DNA of 37,734 bases from assembly GCA_009929525.1 (NCBI GenBank), contig SAAH01000028.1:1-37734 (forward strand), written 5' to 3'. This document shows positions 23,141 through 32,266 of this stretch, in pieces. The translations under genes and the position numbers were made by a program. The notes below the pieces were generated by a model. That model did not search any database. It had not been told where the DNA came from and worked only from the letters and a program-made list of their open reading frames with translations. The stretch is from Clostridia bacterium (GTDB lineage: Bacteria; Bacillota; Clostridia; Lachnospirales; Lachnospiraceae). Within the stretch, counting starts at the first letter, position 1; each line of letters begins with the position of its first letter.

Positions 23141-24202
23141 CTACTCCCCGTACATTCCGATTTCAGCTATGCATGTGTCATCCCAGGATGTACCCTTATA
23201 TACCTCTTCGATCACTATCTCTATCTCGGATGCCGGAAATGGTTCCGACAGTTCCAGCCAGTATTCCCTCTGCTCCTTCGGAAATTCCACCTCACATCCA
23301 AAGTCGCCTATCGTTATATCCAACGTTTTCGGACGGTTATTTCCTACCGCATATTCTTTCGTCTTCCAGTTTCCCAGCCGGAAGGACAAGTATTTTATTT
23401 TTTTCTCCTCTCCGAATTGGAACCACAGACTTTCCCCGATCCCATCTCCATCCACGCCATCCTGCCATGTAGTCTCCGATACTCCATCGAGAACTTTCCA
23501 TACATCATTTGGTGAGTCTGCACCCTCCTGAAAGAGTGATGAACTGGCACCGGCCTGTGTTGGCTCCAGCTTCATATATGGTGCAAGCTGCGCAGGCGGA
23601 TCACAAAAACCTACTACTACATCTTCCGGATTGATCTGAGGTTCTTCTTCCGATGAAGAATCTGCTGAAGGCACCGCAATCACCTCGTTACCCGCCGCAT
23701 CTGCTGCATCCCCGCTTCCAGACATTTCTCCTGCATCCCCAGTATCCTCTGACGAACCGATACGTTTTTTCTTCGAAGTTCCTGAATCATCCAGGTTCCC
23801 TGCACTGGCTGACTCCTGTGTTTTATTTTCTCTTATATTCTGGATCAATGTACCAGCAAGAAATCCAACTCCTCCCAGAACAACTACACTTGCTACAACA
23901 CCCAATATAATGAGTGGAGTTTTGCTTTTCTTTTTGACTGGTGGTTTTCTCATTGGAGCCTGTCGGATCGGTTCCCGTCTGATCGATTCCCGTCTGATCG
24001 ATTCCTGTCTGATCGGTGGCGGGATAATCGTTTCCTGACCGGCTGGATTTTGGTCGATTGGCTCCTGACCGGCTGGATATCGCCCAATCGGTTTCTGACC
24101 GATGGGCTGGTCTGGTGAAACATAATCCACCAGTGAATTCCCACATTCCGGGCAAAATACGGATTCATCCTCTATTTCGGTATTACAATATGGACATTTC
24201 AT
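23141..24202 (-). CDS. zinc-ribbon membrane protein with discoidin-like C-terminal domain
   Basis: A 353-residue protein. An N-terminal zinc ribbon (C3, C6, C17, C20) is followed by a Pro/Gln/Arg-rich stretch with short repeats (PIGQKPIGRYPAGQEPI, then RQESIRRESIRREPIR), one membrane helix (about 95-117), an acidic linker, and a C-terminal beta-sandwich (about 215-353) resembling the discoidin/NADase-type glycan-binding module. The helix and charge pattern put the ribbon inside the cell and the sandwich outside. It has a strong ribosome site (GAGGAGGG). Coupled to a cell-wall peptidase, it may recognise wall or capsule glycans. The function is not known, and the C-terminal assignment rests on pattern only. 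Confidence 0.75.
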   Translation of the reverse strand: MKCPYCNTEIEDESVFCPECGNSLVDYVSPDQPIGQKPIGRYPAGQEPIDQNPAGQETIIPPPIRQESIRRESIRREPIRQAPMRKPPVKKKSKTPLIILGVVASVVVLGGVGFLAGTLIQNIRENKTQESASAGNLDDSGTSKKKRIGSSEDTGDAGEMSGSGDAADAAGNEVIAVPSADSSSEEEPQINPEDVVVGFCDPPAQLAPYMKLEPTQAGASSSLFQEGADSPNDVWKVLDGVSETTWQDGVDGDGIGESLWFQFGEEKKIKYLSFRLGNWKTKEYAVGNNRPKTLDITIGDFGCEVEFPKEQREYWLELSEPFPASEIEIVIEEVYKGTSWDDTCIAEIGMYGE

Positions 24203-24795
24203 AGATTTCCCTCCTCAAATAATGCAGCTATGCAGTGTTATATTCTACTGTTATGTTTTTCTGTTATGGTTTGTTGTTGCTATAATTTACAGCCATACTA
24301 TGCAATATGACTATCCTCGTTACATCCTATACTTTAAACGTTATATCGAGCATATTATAACACGGTAACGTGGTAAAATCTATCTTGTTTCTGCAAATAT
24401 CCTTCATTGATAATCTCAAAAGTTACTGTGCACTCCGTGTTACGCAATACCCTTCGCAATGCACACAAACTCCGCCAGGTGTATCGCTTTAGAAAGAAAA
24501 CCTGTCTGGCGGCGTATGTAGAAAAAACGCTAAGCTCTGCCCCATTTTCTCTGAAAAATGATTTGATCTTGTGCAAACAGAGGTCTAAATAAGCATATAC
24601 ATGTTTTCAAATTGCTTTTACCTCGTTTATGAAGAATATCGAGGTAAAAAACTAGCTTAAATCTGTATATACCCATTAACAACTTGTATAATTACACAGT
24701 CAGGGGAGCTGCAGCTAACTTGGGACAGGTACCATTACGGGGTTAATATCTTGTATAGTTGTACAACTGAGAGATTGGGAAGTTTTCCCTCTGTC
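24203..24795. other. 593-bp intergenic region with hairpin and possible gene remnant
   Basis: The gap between glgB and the zinc-ribbon gene holds no convincing gene. A 73-codon minus-strand frame (24576-24355) starts with TTG, has no clear ribosome site and ends in YLQKQDRFYHVTVL; it may be a decayed gene. TTTTACCTCG and its exact complement (24616-24625, 24640-24649) form a hairpin. AGCTGCAGCT (24707-24716) and GTTGTACAAC (24758-24767) are perfect small palindromes. CTTGTATA recurs near 24683 and 24750. The zinc-ribbon promoter should lie in the AT-rich part 24230-24330, but no clear boxes were found. Confidence 0.5.
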
Positions 24796-24844
24796 AAAAC
24801 AGACTGCTGATCCGGCAAGCACTTGCCAGACCAACAGTCTTTTT
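24796..24844. terminator. bidirectional terminator after glgB
   Basis: AGACTG and CAGTCT arms enclose a second stem, CGGCAAGC-A-CTTGCC. The minus-strand copy ends in GTTTTG and the plus-strand copy in TTTTTATA. It lies about 25 bases after the glgB stop codon. Confidence 0.85.
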
Positions 24845-24868
24845 ATAATTTGTCTCATATCAATTCAT

Positions 24869-26776
24869 TTAAAACACAAACACCATCACCCCATAAGCCG
24901 GCAAAGTATACTCCAAATGGAACGGTTTTCCATCGCATTCCCCTTTGACCGCCTTGAATACCGGGTCTGCCACCGGTGCATCTCCGCCGTATTTTGGATC
25001 AGCACTGTTAAGTACCAGCTTATACTGTTTCTTCTTATCAACTCCAACCCAGTAATTCTTTCTTTCAACCGGAGTAAAGTTGACCACAAATAAAAGATTA
25101 TTTCTCTTCGTCGGTGACCAGCGGACAAAGCTGTAGATGCTTCTCTCGGCATCATTGGCATTGATCCATTCGAAGCCATCATATCCATTATCGTTCGCAT
25201 AAAGTGCCGGATATTTTTTATACATCTGAAGCAGATCTTTCACATATTCCTGTAGCTGAAGATGTCTGTCTTCTCTCAGAAGATACCAATCAAGTTCCCG
25301 TTCCTCACTCCACTCCTGGAACTGTCCAAAGTCCTGTCCCATAAAGAGAAGTTTCTTTCCAGGATGTCCCATCATGAACGAGTATCCAGCTTTCAGATTC
25401 TCAAATTTATCATCATACAAACCTGGCATCTTATTGATCATGGAACATTTCAGATGAACCACCTCATCATGGGAAAGTACCAGGATATAATTTTCGCTGA
25501 AAGCATAGGTCATAGAGAAAGTCAGCTTATTATGATTATCTTTCCTAAAAAGCGGATCCAGTTTCATATACTCGAGGAAATCATGCATCCATCCCATATT
25601 CCACTTGAAAGAAAATCCAAGTCCATTTTCTTTCTCCACATCTCCTGTTACCTTTGGCCAGGCTGTGGATTCTTCCGCTATCATCATAACGCCTTTGTTT
25701 CTTCCACGGATCAATGTATTCATATGTTTGAAGAACTCGATAGCCTCCAGATTCTGGTTGCCGCCGTACTTGTTAGCTACCCACTGTCCATCGCTCTTTC
25801 CGTAGTCAAGATACAGCATGGAAGCTACTGCATCCACACGGAGTCCATCCACGTGGAACTCTTCTACCCAATATAGAGCATTGGCGATCAGGAAGTTCTT
25901 TACTTCATTTCTTCCATAATTGAATATCTTTGTACCCCAGTCAGGATGTTCTCCCTGACGCGGATCCGAGTGCTCATAAACACAGGTACCATCAAATTCA
26001 GCAAGGCCATGGGCATCTTTTGGAAAATGTGCCGGAACCCAGTCAAGAATGACACCGATCTTGTTCTTGTGAAGATAATTGATCAGATATTTGAACTCTG
26101 CCGGAGAACCAAAACGTGAAGTCGGAGCATAATATCCGGTTACCTGATAACCCCAGGATCCATCAAATGGATGCTCAGCGATTCCCATCAGCTCCACATG
26201 GGTATATCCCATCCTTTTCACATAATCTGTCAGTGTATGTGCAAATTCCCGATAGCTGTAGAACCCGTCCGGATCCTGTTCAGTCGCCGGATGTTTTCTC
26301 CATGAGCCCGGATGGACTTCATAGATAGAGACAGCCGCTTCCTTCGGATCGGTCACGGAACGTTTCTTTATCCACGCATCATCTCCCCATTTGAATCCGG
26401 TGATATCTGCAATACGTGAAGCATTTCCCGGTCTCATCTCAGACCAGGTAGCATACGGATCTGCTTTATAAAGGTCACGTCCATCCTGAGCTTTGATATG
26501 GTACTTATAAAGATCTCCCACTTTGGCTCCCGGAACAAATACTTCCCATACACCGATTGGTCCAACTTTCACCATCGGATCAGCTTCCGTTTCCCATTCA
26601 TTAAACTCACCGATGACCGAAACCGCGGCAGCATTTGGTGCCCACACAGCAAAATAAACTCCTTTTTTCTTTCCCTGAACAGTGGGATGTGCCCCCATCT
26701 TATTGTAAATATTATAATGTGTCGCCTGTCCAAATAAGTATTGATCCAGTTCTCCAAAACTCATTTTTTCTCCCAT
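24869..26776 (-). CDS. glgB: 1,4-alpha-glucan branching enzyme
   Basis: A 635-residue GlgB, which makes alpha-1,6 branches in glycogen. The N-terminal CBM48 domain (about 20-110) and the GH13 barrel follow in order. Catalytic residues are D315 (GLRVDAVASML), E368 (MMIAEES) and D437 (VLSHDE). Length and domain order are normal for the bacterial enzyme. The start at 26776 has GGAGAATAGG upstream; an internal ATG at 26764 is also possible. It is the last gene of an operon with a TetR regulator and a cytoplasmic amylase, which suggests storage-glucan synthesis and turnover under one signal. No other glg gene is in the window. Confidence 0.97.
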   Translation of the reverse strand: MGEKMSFGELDQYLFGQATHYNIYNKMGAHPTVQGKKKGVYFAVWAPNAAAVSVIGEFNEWETEADPMVKVGPIGVWEVFVPGAKVGDLYKYHIKAQDGRDLYKADPYATWSEMRPGNASRIADITGFKWGDDAWIKKRSVTDPKEAAVSIYEVHPGSWRKHPATEQDPDGFYSYREFAHTLTDYVKRMGYTHVELMGIAEHPFDGSWGYQVTGYYAPTSRFGSPAEFKYLINYLHKNKIGVILDWVPAHFPKDAHGLAEFDGTCVYEHSDPRQGEHPDWGTKIFNYGRNEVKNFLIANALYWVEEFHVDGLRVDAVASMLYLDYGKSDGQWVANKYGGNQNLEAIEFFKHMNTLIRGRNKGVMMIAEESTAWPKVTGDVEKENGLGFSFKWNMGWMHDFLEYMKLDPLFRKDNHNKLTFSMTYAFSENYILVLSHDEVVHLKCSMINKMPGLYDDKFENLKAGYSFMMGHPGKKLLFMGQDFGQFQEWSEERELDWYLLREDRHLQLQEYVKDLLQMYKKYPALYANDNGYDGFEWINANDAERSIYSFVRWSPTKRNNLLFVVNFTPVERKNYWVGVDKKKQYKLVLNSADPKYGGDAPVADPVFKAVKGECDGKPFHLEYTLPAYGVMVFVF

Positions 26777-26830
26777 ACCTATTCTCCTTCTATTTTTGAA
26801 ACCAGCCTGTCAGCAGACCGATTACATATT

Positions 26831-28198
26831 TCACATTTCTCTGTTTGACAAAAGTACCGTTCCGTTCGGAGGAAGCTGGATCACTAATTTTCCATTTTCC
26901 TCTTTGCACTCTTTGCCTGTTATCACATCTGTATATCCTTTACCCCCAACAGGCACCGGAACATATATGGTACTTTCCTGATCCTCATCATTATTAAGTG
27001 CGATCACCATCGCCTCATCTCCCTGGACACGGGCAAACGCATACTGTCTGTTCATAAGCAAAAGCTCTCGATATTCTCCATAGATACTTTCCGGATGCTC
27101 TCTCCTGGCTTTTCCAAGAGTACATATCCATTCGGTAAGTTCCGGGTTCGGAGGATTCTTCTCCAGCTCATCCAGATCCAGTGCCGGACGGAGCGGATCA
27201 TCATTTCCCCCTTCTTTTCTTCCCTGGATCCCCCATTCAGATCCATAATAAATCGATGGGATACCCGGAAGGAAATAAAGCAGCGTATAGATCAATGGCA
27301 AATGTCCCTGGATATTCACCTTGCTTGCCAACCGGTCCACATCATGATTATCTACAAAGGAATACAGCTTCAGTCCGCGGTATATGCCGCCATTGCTGTC
27401 AAATTCTCTCCGGATCGTATGGGCAATCTCAAAATAATTGTGATCATTATGTCCAGAGTATAATCCCTTATGAAGTTCGTAATTTGTTACACTATGTAAA
27501 AGTCTTGTACCATCCTGGATATACCGGGCATAATCGCCGTGGATCACTTCACCCATCAGCCAGAAATCCTTCTTCCACTCGCCGGTACATCTTCTCATAT
27601 CCTCCATAAATCCAAAATCAAGACAATCTGCACAATCCAAGCGTATACCATCAATATCAAATTCTTTGATCCATCCATGTATACTTTCCAGAAGATAATC
27701 CTTTACTTCCGGATTCTGCAGGTTCAGATTCACCAGTTCAAAACAATTTCTCCACGCTTCATAGGAAAATCCATCATTATACCAGGTATTTCCTCCAAAC
27801 CAGATGCCCTTATACCATCCTGTATATCTGGATTGTTCTCTATTTTTCTGAATATCCTGAAATGCAAAAAACTCTCGTCCCGTATGATTAAAGACTCCAT
27901 CCACGATCACTCGTATCCCAAGTTCATGAGCCTCTTTCACAAAACCTCTAAAATCTTCATTGTCTCCAAGTCTCTTATCTACCATGCGATAATCCTTTGT
28001 GTCATATCCATGTGTAGACGACTCAAATAATGGTCCTATATAAATAGCATCACATCCCAGTTCCTTAATATGCGGAAGCCATCTTGCCAGTTTGGGAAAA
28101 CGATGCGTCACCTCCGTCTGTCTGTTCTCTCTTGGTGCACCCGACATTCCGATCGGATACATATGATAAAATACTGCCTCTTCAAACCATGCTGCCAC
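26831..28198 (-). CDS. intracellular GH13 alpha-amylase-like enzyme
   Basis: A 455-residue GH13 enzyme without a signal peptide. Conserved regions are DGVFNHTG (residues 100-107), GIRLDCAD with nucleophile D188, LMGEVIHGDY with acid/base E217, and FVDNHDVDR with D286. The size and the YHMYPIG start resemble the cytoplasmic maltodextrin- or glycogen-degrading amylases of Lachnospiraceae. The GTG start at 28198 is strongly supported by GGAGGGTGAAGAA. It lies between a TetR gene (18 bases upstream) and glgB (54 bases downstream) on one transcript. It probably trims storage glucan or imported maltodextrin. The exact activity (amylase, neopullulanase or cyclomaltodextrinase) cannot be decided by reading. 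Confidence 0.9.
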   Translation of the reverse strand: MAAWFEEAVFYHMYPIGMSGAPRENRQTEVTHRFPKLARWLPHIKELGCDAIYIGPLFESSTHGYDTKDYRMVDKRLGDNEDFRGFVKEAHELGIRVIVDGVFNHTGREFFAFQDIQKNREQSRYTGWYKGIWFGGNTWYNDGFSYEAWRNCFELVNLNLQNPEVKDYLLESIHGWIKEFDIDGIRLDCADCLDFGFMEDMRRCTGEWKKDFWLMGEVIHGDYARYIQDGTRLLHSVTNYELHKGLYSGHNDHNYFEIAHTIRREFDSNGGIYRGLKLYSFVDNHDVDRLASKVNIQGHLPLIYTLLYFLPGIPSIYYGSEWGIQGRKEGGNDDPLRPALDLDELEKNPPNPELTEWICTLGKARREHPESIYGEYRELLLMNRQYAFARVQGDEAMVIALNNDEDQESTIYVPVPVGGKGYTDVITGKECKEENGKLVIQLPPNGTVLLSNREM

Positions 28199-28216
28199 TT
28201 CTTCACCCTCCTGTTA

Positions 28217-28798
28217 TCACGAAAATATTCCATATAAAAACTGATGAACGATCTCATATGTCTTTTCATTTGACATGTTGATCGATTCTTCTTCTCTTAT
28301 GTCTCTTCCCAGCATCATCATATGGGAATCCAGAATCCCCATAAAGCTGACTGCAAACTGTTCCTGCCTTCCCCGCATATTGCCAAGGATATGAGCAGAA
28401 TCTTCAAATATCTTAACCACCAGCTGATAGTACTTTCGGATCAAAGGAAATACCACCTGAAATCCTTCCGTCTCCCTTCCCGCATACAACTGGCTCATCA
28501 TCAACAGATAAAACTTTCTGTGCGTCCCCGCAAAATCAAAATACGCTCTTGCAACCTGATATAAAATATCCGCCACCTGACCTTCCGTTTCAGCTGCTTC
28601 CTTGAGCATCTCCTCCAGGATCGCACTGTTCGAATGCAGGATCTCTTCCATGAGCCCTTGTTTACTGCCAAAATAATAATACAACGTCGGCTTCGTCACT
28701 CCCGCACGATCCACGATCTCCTGAACTCCCACCGCATCGTATCCCCGGGCACAAAACAGATCCAGCGCACTTTGTAATATGATTTCCCTGTTGTCCAT
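28217..28798 (-). CDS. TetR-family transcriptional regulator
   Basis: A 193-residue TetR protein. The helix-turn-helix is clear near the N-terminus (GVQEIVDRAGVTKPTLYYYFGSKQGLMEEI). The C-terminal ligand domain has no recognised specificity. The start at 28798 has GGAG upstream; the nine-residue upstream extension is less likely. It is the first gene of the operon with the amylase and glgB, and its promoter contains a clean palindrome overlapping the -10 box, so it very likely represses itself and the two carbohydrate genes. The divergent MATE exporter gene starts 217 bases away and could be a second target. Confidence 0.93.
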   Translation of the reverse strand: MDNREIILQSALDLFCARGYDAVGVQEIVDRAGVTKPTLYYYFGSKQGLMEEILHSNSAILEEMLKEAAETEGQVADILYQVARAYFDFAGTHRKFYLLMMSQLYAGRETEGFQVVFPLIRKYYQLVVKIFEDSAHILGNMRGRQEQFAVSFMGILDSHMMMLGRDIREEESINMSNEKTYEIVHQFLYGIFS

Positions 28799-28858
28799 AC
28801 TCCAGCTCCTTTCCCGAGATTCCACATCCGCAATCCAATCGCTGAGTTTCTATATTTT

Positions 28859-28887
28859 ATTATACCAATCGGTATATAGAGTGTCAA
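28859..28887 (-). promoter_or_regulatory. consensus promoter with embedded TetR operator
   Basis: On the minus strand a perfect TTGACA (28887-28882), 17 bases and a perfect TATAAT (28864-28859). The palindrome TATACCGATTGGTATA (28876-28861 on this strand) covers the spacer and most of the -10 box. Its arms TATACC/GGTATA are exact. This position gives simple steric autorepression by the TetR protein. Confidence 0.88.
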
Positions 28888-28953
28888 CCATGGAAACTGC
28901 ACATAAATTTTTAATTTTTTTATGGAAAATATCTTCTCTCTTTCCCTATGTAT

Positions 28954-28961
28954 GGTAAAAT
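28954..28961 (+). promoter_or_regulatory. possible extended -10 box for the MATE gene
   Basis: TGGTAAAAT resembles an extended -10 element (TG-N-TAAAAT) 54 bases before the MATE start. No good -35 box is visible 17 bases upstream, so this is tentative. Confidence 0.35.
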
Positions 28962-29015
28962 GAGCGTTAATGGACCAACTGCATCTTTATATCAAATGAT
29001 TACAGGAGAACACCT

Positions 29016-30389
29016 ATGACACATACGACCGGATTAAAAAAACACATGATCAAAGACAGGAATTTCTACAAGACTTTTGGCATTCTGACCCTCTCTCTGG
29101 CACTCCAGAATCTTCTCACCTACAGCGTCAATCTGGCAGATAATGTTATGCTTGGTGCCTACAGTGAAAGTGCTCTGTCCGGTGTGTCTCTCTGCAATCA
29201 ATTCCAGTTTCTCCTTCAGATGCTGGTTGCCGGAGCCGGTGAAGGTGTGGTTGTCATGGGCTCCCAATATTGGGGCAAAGGCGATCTCAAACACATCCCC
29301 CACATCATAGGTGTAGCTCTGCGTTTTGGTCTCGGCATGGCTCTGATGATTTTCCTCGGCGTTCTGATATTTCCCTCACAGCTTCTGGGTCTTTTGGCAA
29401 ATGATGCTGCCGTCATAAGCGAGGGCACACGCTACATGCAGATCATATGCTTTTCTTATCTGATTTTTACACTGACTAATATTCTGGTAACTTCACTCCG
29501 ATGTATCGGCATCGTGGTCATCGGTTATATCATATCGGCTGTAACCCTGGTCAATAATATCATTCTCAATTATTGCCTGATTTACGGTCACTTTGGTCTC
29601 CCCCGCATGGGTGTCCAGGGAGCCGCTGTTGCAACCTTGATATCCCGGTGCCTTGAGTTCTTCATCGTAATATGGTTTCTAAAATACAAAGAAAACAGCC
29701 TGAATCTCACCGCAGGAAAACTGATAAAAATTGACAATTCATACTTTCGCGATTATACCAAAATATCCCTCCCTGTCTTGTTAAACGGTGCATTATGGGG
29801 ATTAGCCCAGATGGTCCAGACCGGAATCCTTGGACACCTGGGAGCGGCAGCTATCGCTGCAAATTCTATCGCAACTGTCGTCTTTCAGATCCTGTCTGTG
29901 GTTTCCTACGGTGCCGCCAGCGCAGCCGGTATCGTTGTAGGCAAATGCATCGGTTCCGGAAAAGAACATCAGTTAAAGGACCTCGTCCATACCCTCCAGG
30001 TTTTATTCATCTGTATCGGGATCATCTCCGGCCTGCTGATCTATGCCATACGTTATCCTGTTCTCTCCTTGTATCAGGTATCTGAGCAGGCACAGAAACT
30101 GGCAGTACAGTTTATGACTATTCTCGCCATAACCACAGTAGGCACCTCCTATCAGATGGCCAGCGACAGCGGCATCATCAAAGGCGGCGGAGATACAACC
30201 TTCAGTATGAAAATGAATCTGATAAGTATGTGGGGGATTGTTGTTCCTCTATCTGCTGTAGCTGCATTCTTATGGAAATGGCCTCCGATCGCCGTATTTT
30301 TCCTTTTAAAATGGGATCAGTTATACAAATCAATCCCCGTATATCTCCGGATAAGAAGCTGGAAATGGGTCCGAAAAGTCACTCGCTAA
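29016..30389 (+). CDS. MATE family efflux transporter
   Basis: A 457-residue MATE protein with about twelve membrane helices in two similar halves. Typical features are the early NLADNVMLG and the mid-protein GVQGAAVATLISR. It should export a drug or metabolite in exchange for sodium or protons. The start has AGGAG at good spacing. It diverges from the TetR-amylase-glgB operon, and TetR proteins often control divergent exporters, but the operator lies at the other promoter. The substrate is unknown. No terminator was seen in the 100 bases after it. Confidence 0.92.
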   Translation: MTHTTGLKKHMIKDRNFYKTFGILTLSLALQNLLTYSVNLADNVMLGAYSESALSGVSLCNQFQFLLQMLVAGAGEGVVVMGSQYWGKGDLKHIPHIIGVALRFGLGMALMIFLGVLIFPSQLLGLLANDAAVISEGTRYMQIICFSYLIFTLTNILVTSLRCIGIVVIGYIISAVTLVNNIILNYCLIYGHFGLPRMGVQGAAVATLISRCLEFFIVIWFLKYKENSLNLTAGKLIKIDNSYFRDYTKISLPVLLNGALWGLAQMVQTGILGHLGAAAIAANSIATVVFQILSVVSYGAASAAGIVVGKCIGSGKEHQLKDLVHTLQVLFICIGIISGLLIYAIRYPVLSLYQVSEQAQKLAVQFMTILAITTVGTSYQMASDSGIIKGGGDTTFSMKMNLISMWGIVVPLSAVAAFLWKWPPIAVFFLLKWDQLYKSIPVYLRIRSWKWVRKVTR

Positions 30390-30453
30390 TTTCACCATCT
30401 CATTTTTTCTTCAGTATTTTCATGGAATTTTAAGATTTGCCACTGTTCATTCA

Positions 30454-30462
30454 TGTTACAAT
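30454..30462 (+). promoter_or_regulatory. possible extended -10 box of the zinc-ribbon gene
   Basis: TGTTACAAT (TG-N-TACAAT) lies about 30 bases before the start codon of the small zinc-ribbon membrane protein. The -35 region is weak. Confidence 0.4.
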
Positions 30463-30492
30463 GGGGCTATCAAAAATAAGGGGAGTGATATT

Positions 30493-31317
30493 ATGATATG
30501 TCCAAATTGCAAACACGAAGTCACAGGAAGATTCTGTAATTTCTGCGGTGCACCGCTGGAAATTGACACAGATATGCCAGTGGAAGTTCCTGATTATGAA
30601 GAATTTCCATTCGGCAGTGACAGCATGGACACCATTCATTCAAATGATAATAATAGATATACCAATGCGAAATCTGCTGCTTCAGATAATGATCTATCTG
30701 CCCGAAAAAAGGCTTCCAGCGGCAGCCGCCCTTCTACAGTGAATCAAAAAAACACAATAAAGCAAAAGACAAAAGTAAAAACCAAAAAGAAAAAATCAAG
30801 AGGAAATATTCTCTCATCCATCGGTTCTGCCACTTTCAAAGGCACAAAAGGAATCTGGAAAACAATCCTGCTGGCTTCCCAATGGATCTGCTGTGCACTG
30901 ATGGTATTCTCTGTATACCTTCTGGCTGTTGGTTTCTGGGGACAGCGCACCACCCTCGGTTCCATGGCAAAAGTCATCCAGGAAAGGAACCTGGCGCAGG
31001 GAATCTATCTTATTGGTGCTTTATGCATCCTGGCTTTCGGTGCACTGCAGGCATTCTGGATGGTAAGCCGAAAGAAAATGCCTGACCACGGAAAAGTCCG
31101 TAGGATCGATATGGGCAGGGGGCTCTTTGGATTCGCGGTATTCCTGCTGTTGTACGCTGCTGCAGTCTATGTGAATCCTTTGATCCCGGCAAGTCCCTCA
31201 CTGCTGGTTGGCATCAAACAGTTGCTGAGCGTTATTGCTGGCCGGGGAAGTTTCTTCCTTTTGATCAATCTTGCCGGAATACTCCTATGCATCTTCCGTA
31301 AAGTTGGAACACGCTAA
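30493..31317 (+). CDS. zinc-ribbon protein with four membrane helices
   Basis: A 274-residue protein of unknown function. It has an N-terminal zinc ribbon (C3, C6, C15, C18), an acidic then very basic linker (KQKTKVKTKKKKSRGN, residues 90-105), and about four membrane helices in the C-terminal half. The basic stretch before the first helix suggests that the ribbon is cytoplasmic. It has a good ribosome site (GGGGAGTG). It resembles the zinc-ribbon protein at 23141-24202 only in the ribbon-linker-membrane plan; the rest differs. It stands alone between MATE and the convergent tatD. No partner can be named from context. Confidence 0.75.
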   Translation: MICPNCKHEVTGRFCNFCGAPLEIDTDMPVEVPDYEEFPFGSDSMDTIHSNDNNRYTNAKSAASDNDLSARKKASSGSRPSTVNQKNTIKQKTKVKTKKKKSRGNILSSIGSATFKGTKGIWKTILLASQWICCALMVFSVYLLAVGFWGQRTTLGSMAKVIQERNLAQGIYLIGALCILAFGALQAFWMVSRKKMPDHGKVRRIDMGRGLFGFAVFLLLYAAAVYVNPLIPASPSLLVGIKQLLSVIAGRGSFFLLINLAGILLCIFRKVGTR

Positions 31318-31321
31318 ATTC

Positions 31322-31381
31322 AAGTGCGATCCTCGCGGAGCGTTTTTTACATCATAGGAAGCACTTTCCTATGATGTAAAA
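31322..31381. repeat. dispersed ~55-bp hairpin element, copy 2
   Basis: The left part AAGTGCGATCCTCGCGGAGCG is followed by a T-run and a perfect 12-bp hairpin, ACATCATAGGAA-GCACT-TTCCTATGATGT (31349-31377). It begins five bases after the zinc-ribbon stop codon. Here it may serve as part of that gene's 3' end. Confidence 0.8.
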
Positions 31382-31382
31382 C

Positions 31383-31443
31383 AAATAAGCCCAGATCATC
31401 CAACGTTTCAAAACACGAAACGATTGAATGATCTGGGCTTATT
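31383..31443. terminator. bidirectional terminator between the zinc-ribbon gene and tatD
   Basis: AATAAGCCCAGATCAT pairs with ATGATCTGGGCTTATT around an inner CGTTTC/GAAACG stem. T-rich sequence follows on both strands. It serves two convergent transcripts. Confidence 0.9.
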
Positions 31444-31463
31444 TTAATCACTTGCTGTCTTTA

Positions 31464-32234
31464 TTAATTCATTTTAGAAAACATCCGATAAGCATTTTCC
31501 CGGGTCACACTCATGACTTCCTCGGCAGATACTCCTTTGATCTCACTGATCGCATCCACAACATATGGAAGATTCAAAGAAGAATTTCTCTTGCCGCGAT
31601 ACGGTATCGGTGAAAGGTATGGGCTGTCCGTCTCCAGAAGAATGGATTCCAGTGGAACATACTCCACTACTTCCTTAAGCTTTCTGGCATTTTTGAAGGT
31701 GACAACACCGCCGACACCGATGTACAATCCCATATCAAGGTATTCTCTTGCCATTTCTTTTCCATAGGAAAAGCAGTGGACCACACCGCCGATTTCTCCG
31801 GCTTTCATCCTTTTCATCGTGTCCAACGTATCCTTTGCCGCTTCCCTGCTGTGGATAATGAATGGTAATTTTTCTTCCCGTGCCACCTGGAGCTGACGTT
31901 CAAACCAGTAGATCTGGGAATCATGCTTTTCTTTATCCCAGTAATAATCAAGCCCGATCTCACCGACAGCTACCATTTTCTCATGTCGGCACAGCTGATG
32001 CATCCGCTCAACAGCATGTTCATCCAAAGCCCCCACATCATCCGGGTGGACTCCCACTGCCCCATAGATGAATGGATACTTTTCCATCAACTCTATCGTC
32101 CGGTCCCATCCTTCTACCTCTGCGCACACATTGACGATCCGTTCGATCCCATTTTCCTGCATGGTTTCCAGCAGCTGTTCCCTGTCTTCATCAAATGCTT
32201 TGTCATCGTAATGAGCATGGCTTTCAAATATCAT
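31464..32234 (-). CDS. tatD: TatD family metal-dependent hydrolase/DNase
   Basis: A 256-residue TIM-barrel hydrolase. Metal ligands are recognisable: H6 and H8 in ESHAHYDD, the glutamate in VGEIGLDYYWD, the histidines in IIHSREA and VVHCFSYG, and the aspartate in LLETDSPYL. TatD proteins are 3'-5' exonucleases with roles in DNA repair or degradation. The start has GAGGAAGAGG upstream. It follows the P-type ATPase by 32 bases and is probably read from the riboswitch-controlled transcript. That pairing is unusual, since TatD genes more often sit beside metG, which here is only one gene further upstream. The symbol is used in the broad family sense. Confidence 0.93.
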   Translation of the reverse strand: MIFESHAHYDDKAFDEDREQLLETMQENGIERIVNVCAEVEGWDRTIELMEKYPFIYGAVGVHPDDVGALDEHAVERMHQLCRHEKMVAVGEIGLDYYWDKEKHDSQIYWFERQLQVAREEKLPFIIHSREAAKDTLDTMKRMKAGEIGGVVHCFSYGKEMAREYLDMGLYIGVGGVVTFKNARKLKEVVEYVPLESILLETDSPYLSPIPYRGKRNSSLNLPYVVDAISEIKGVSAEEVMSVTRENAYRMFSKMN

Positions 32235-32266
32235 TTTTATACCTCTTCCTCACAATATGATCTTTA

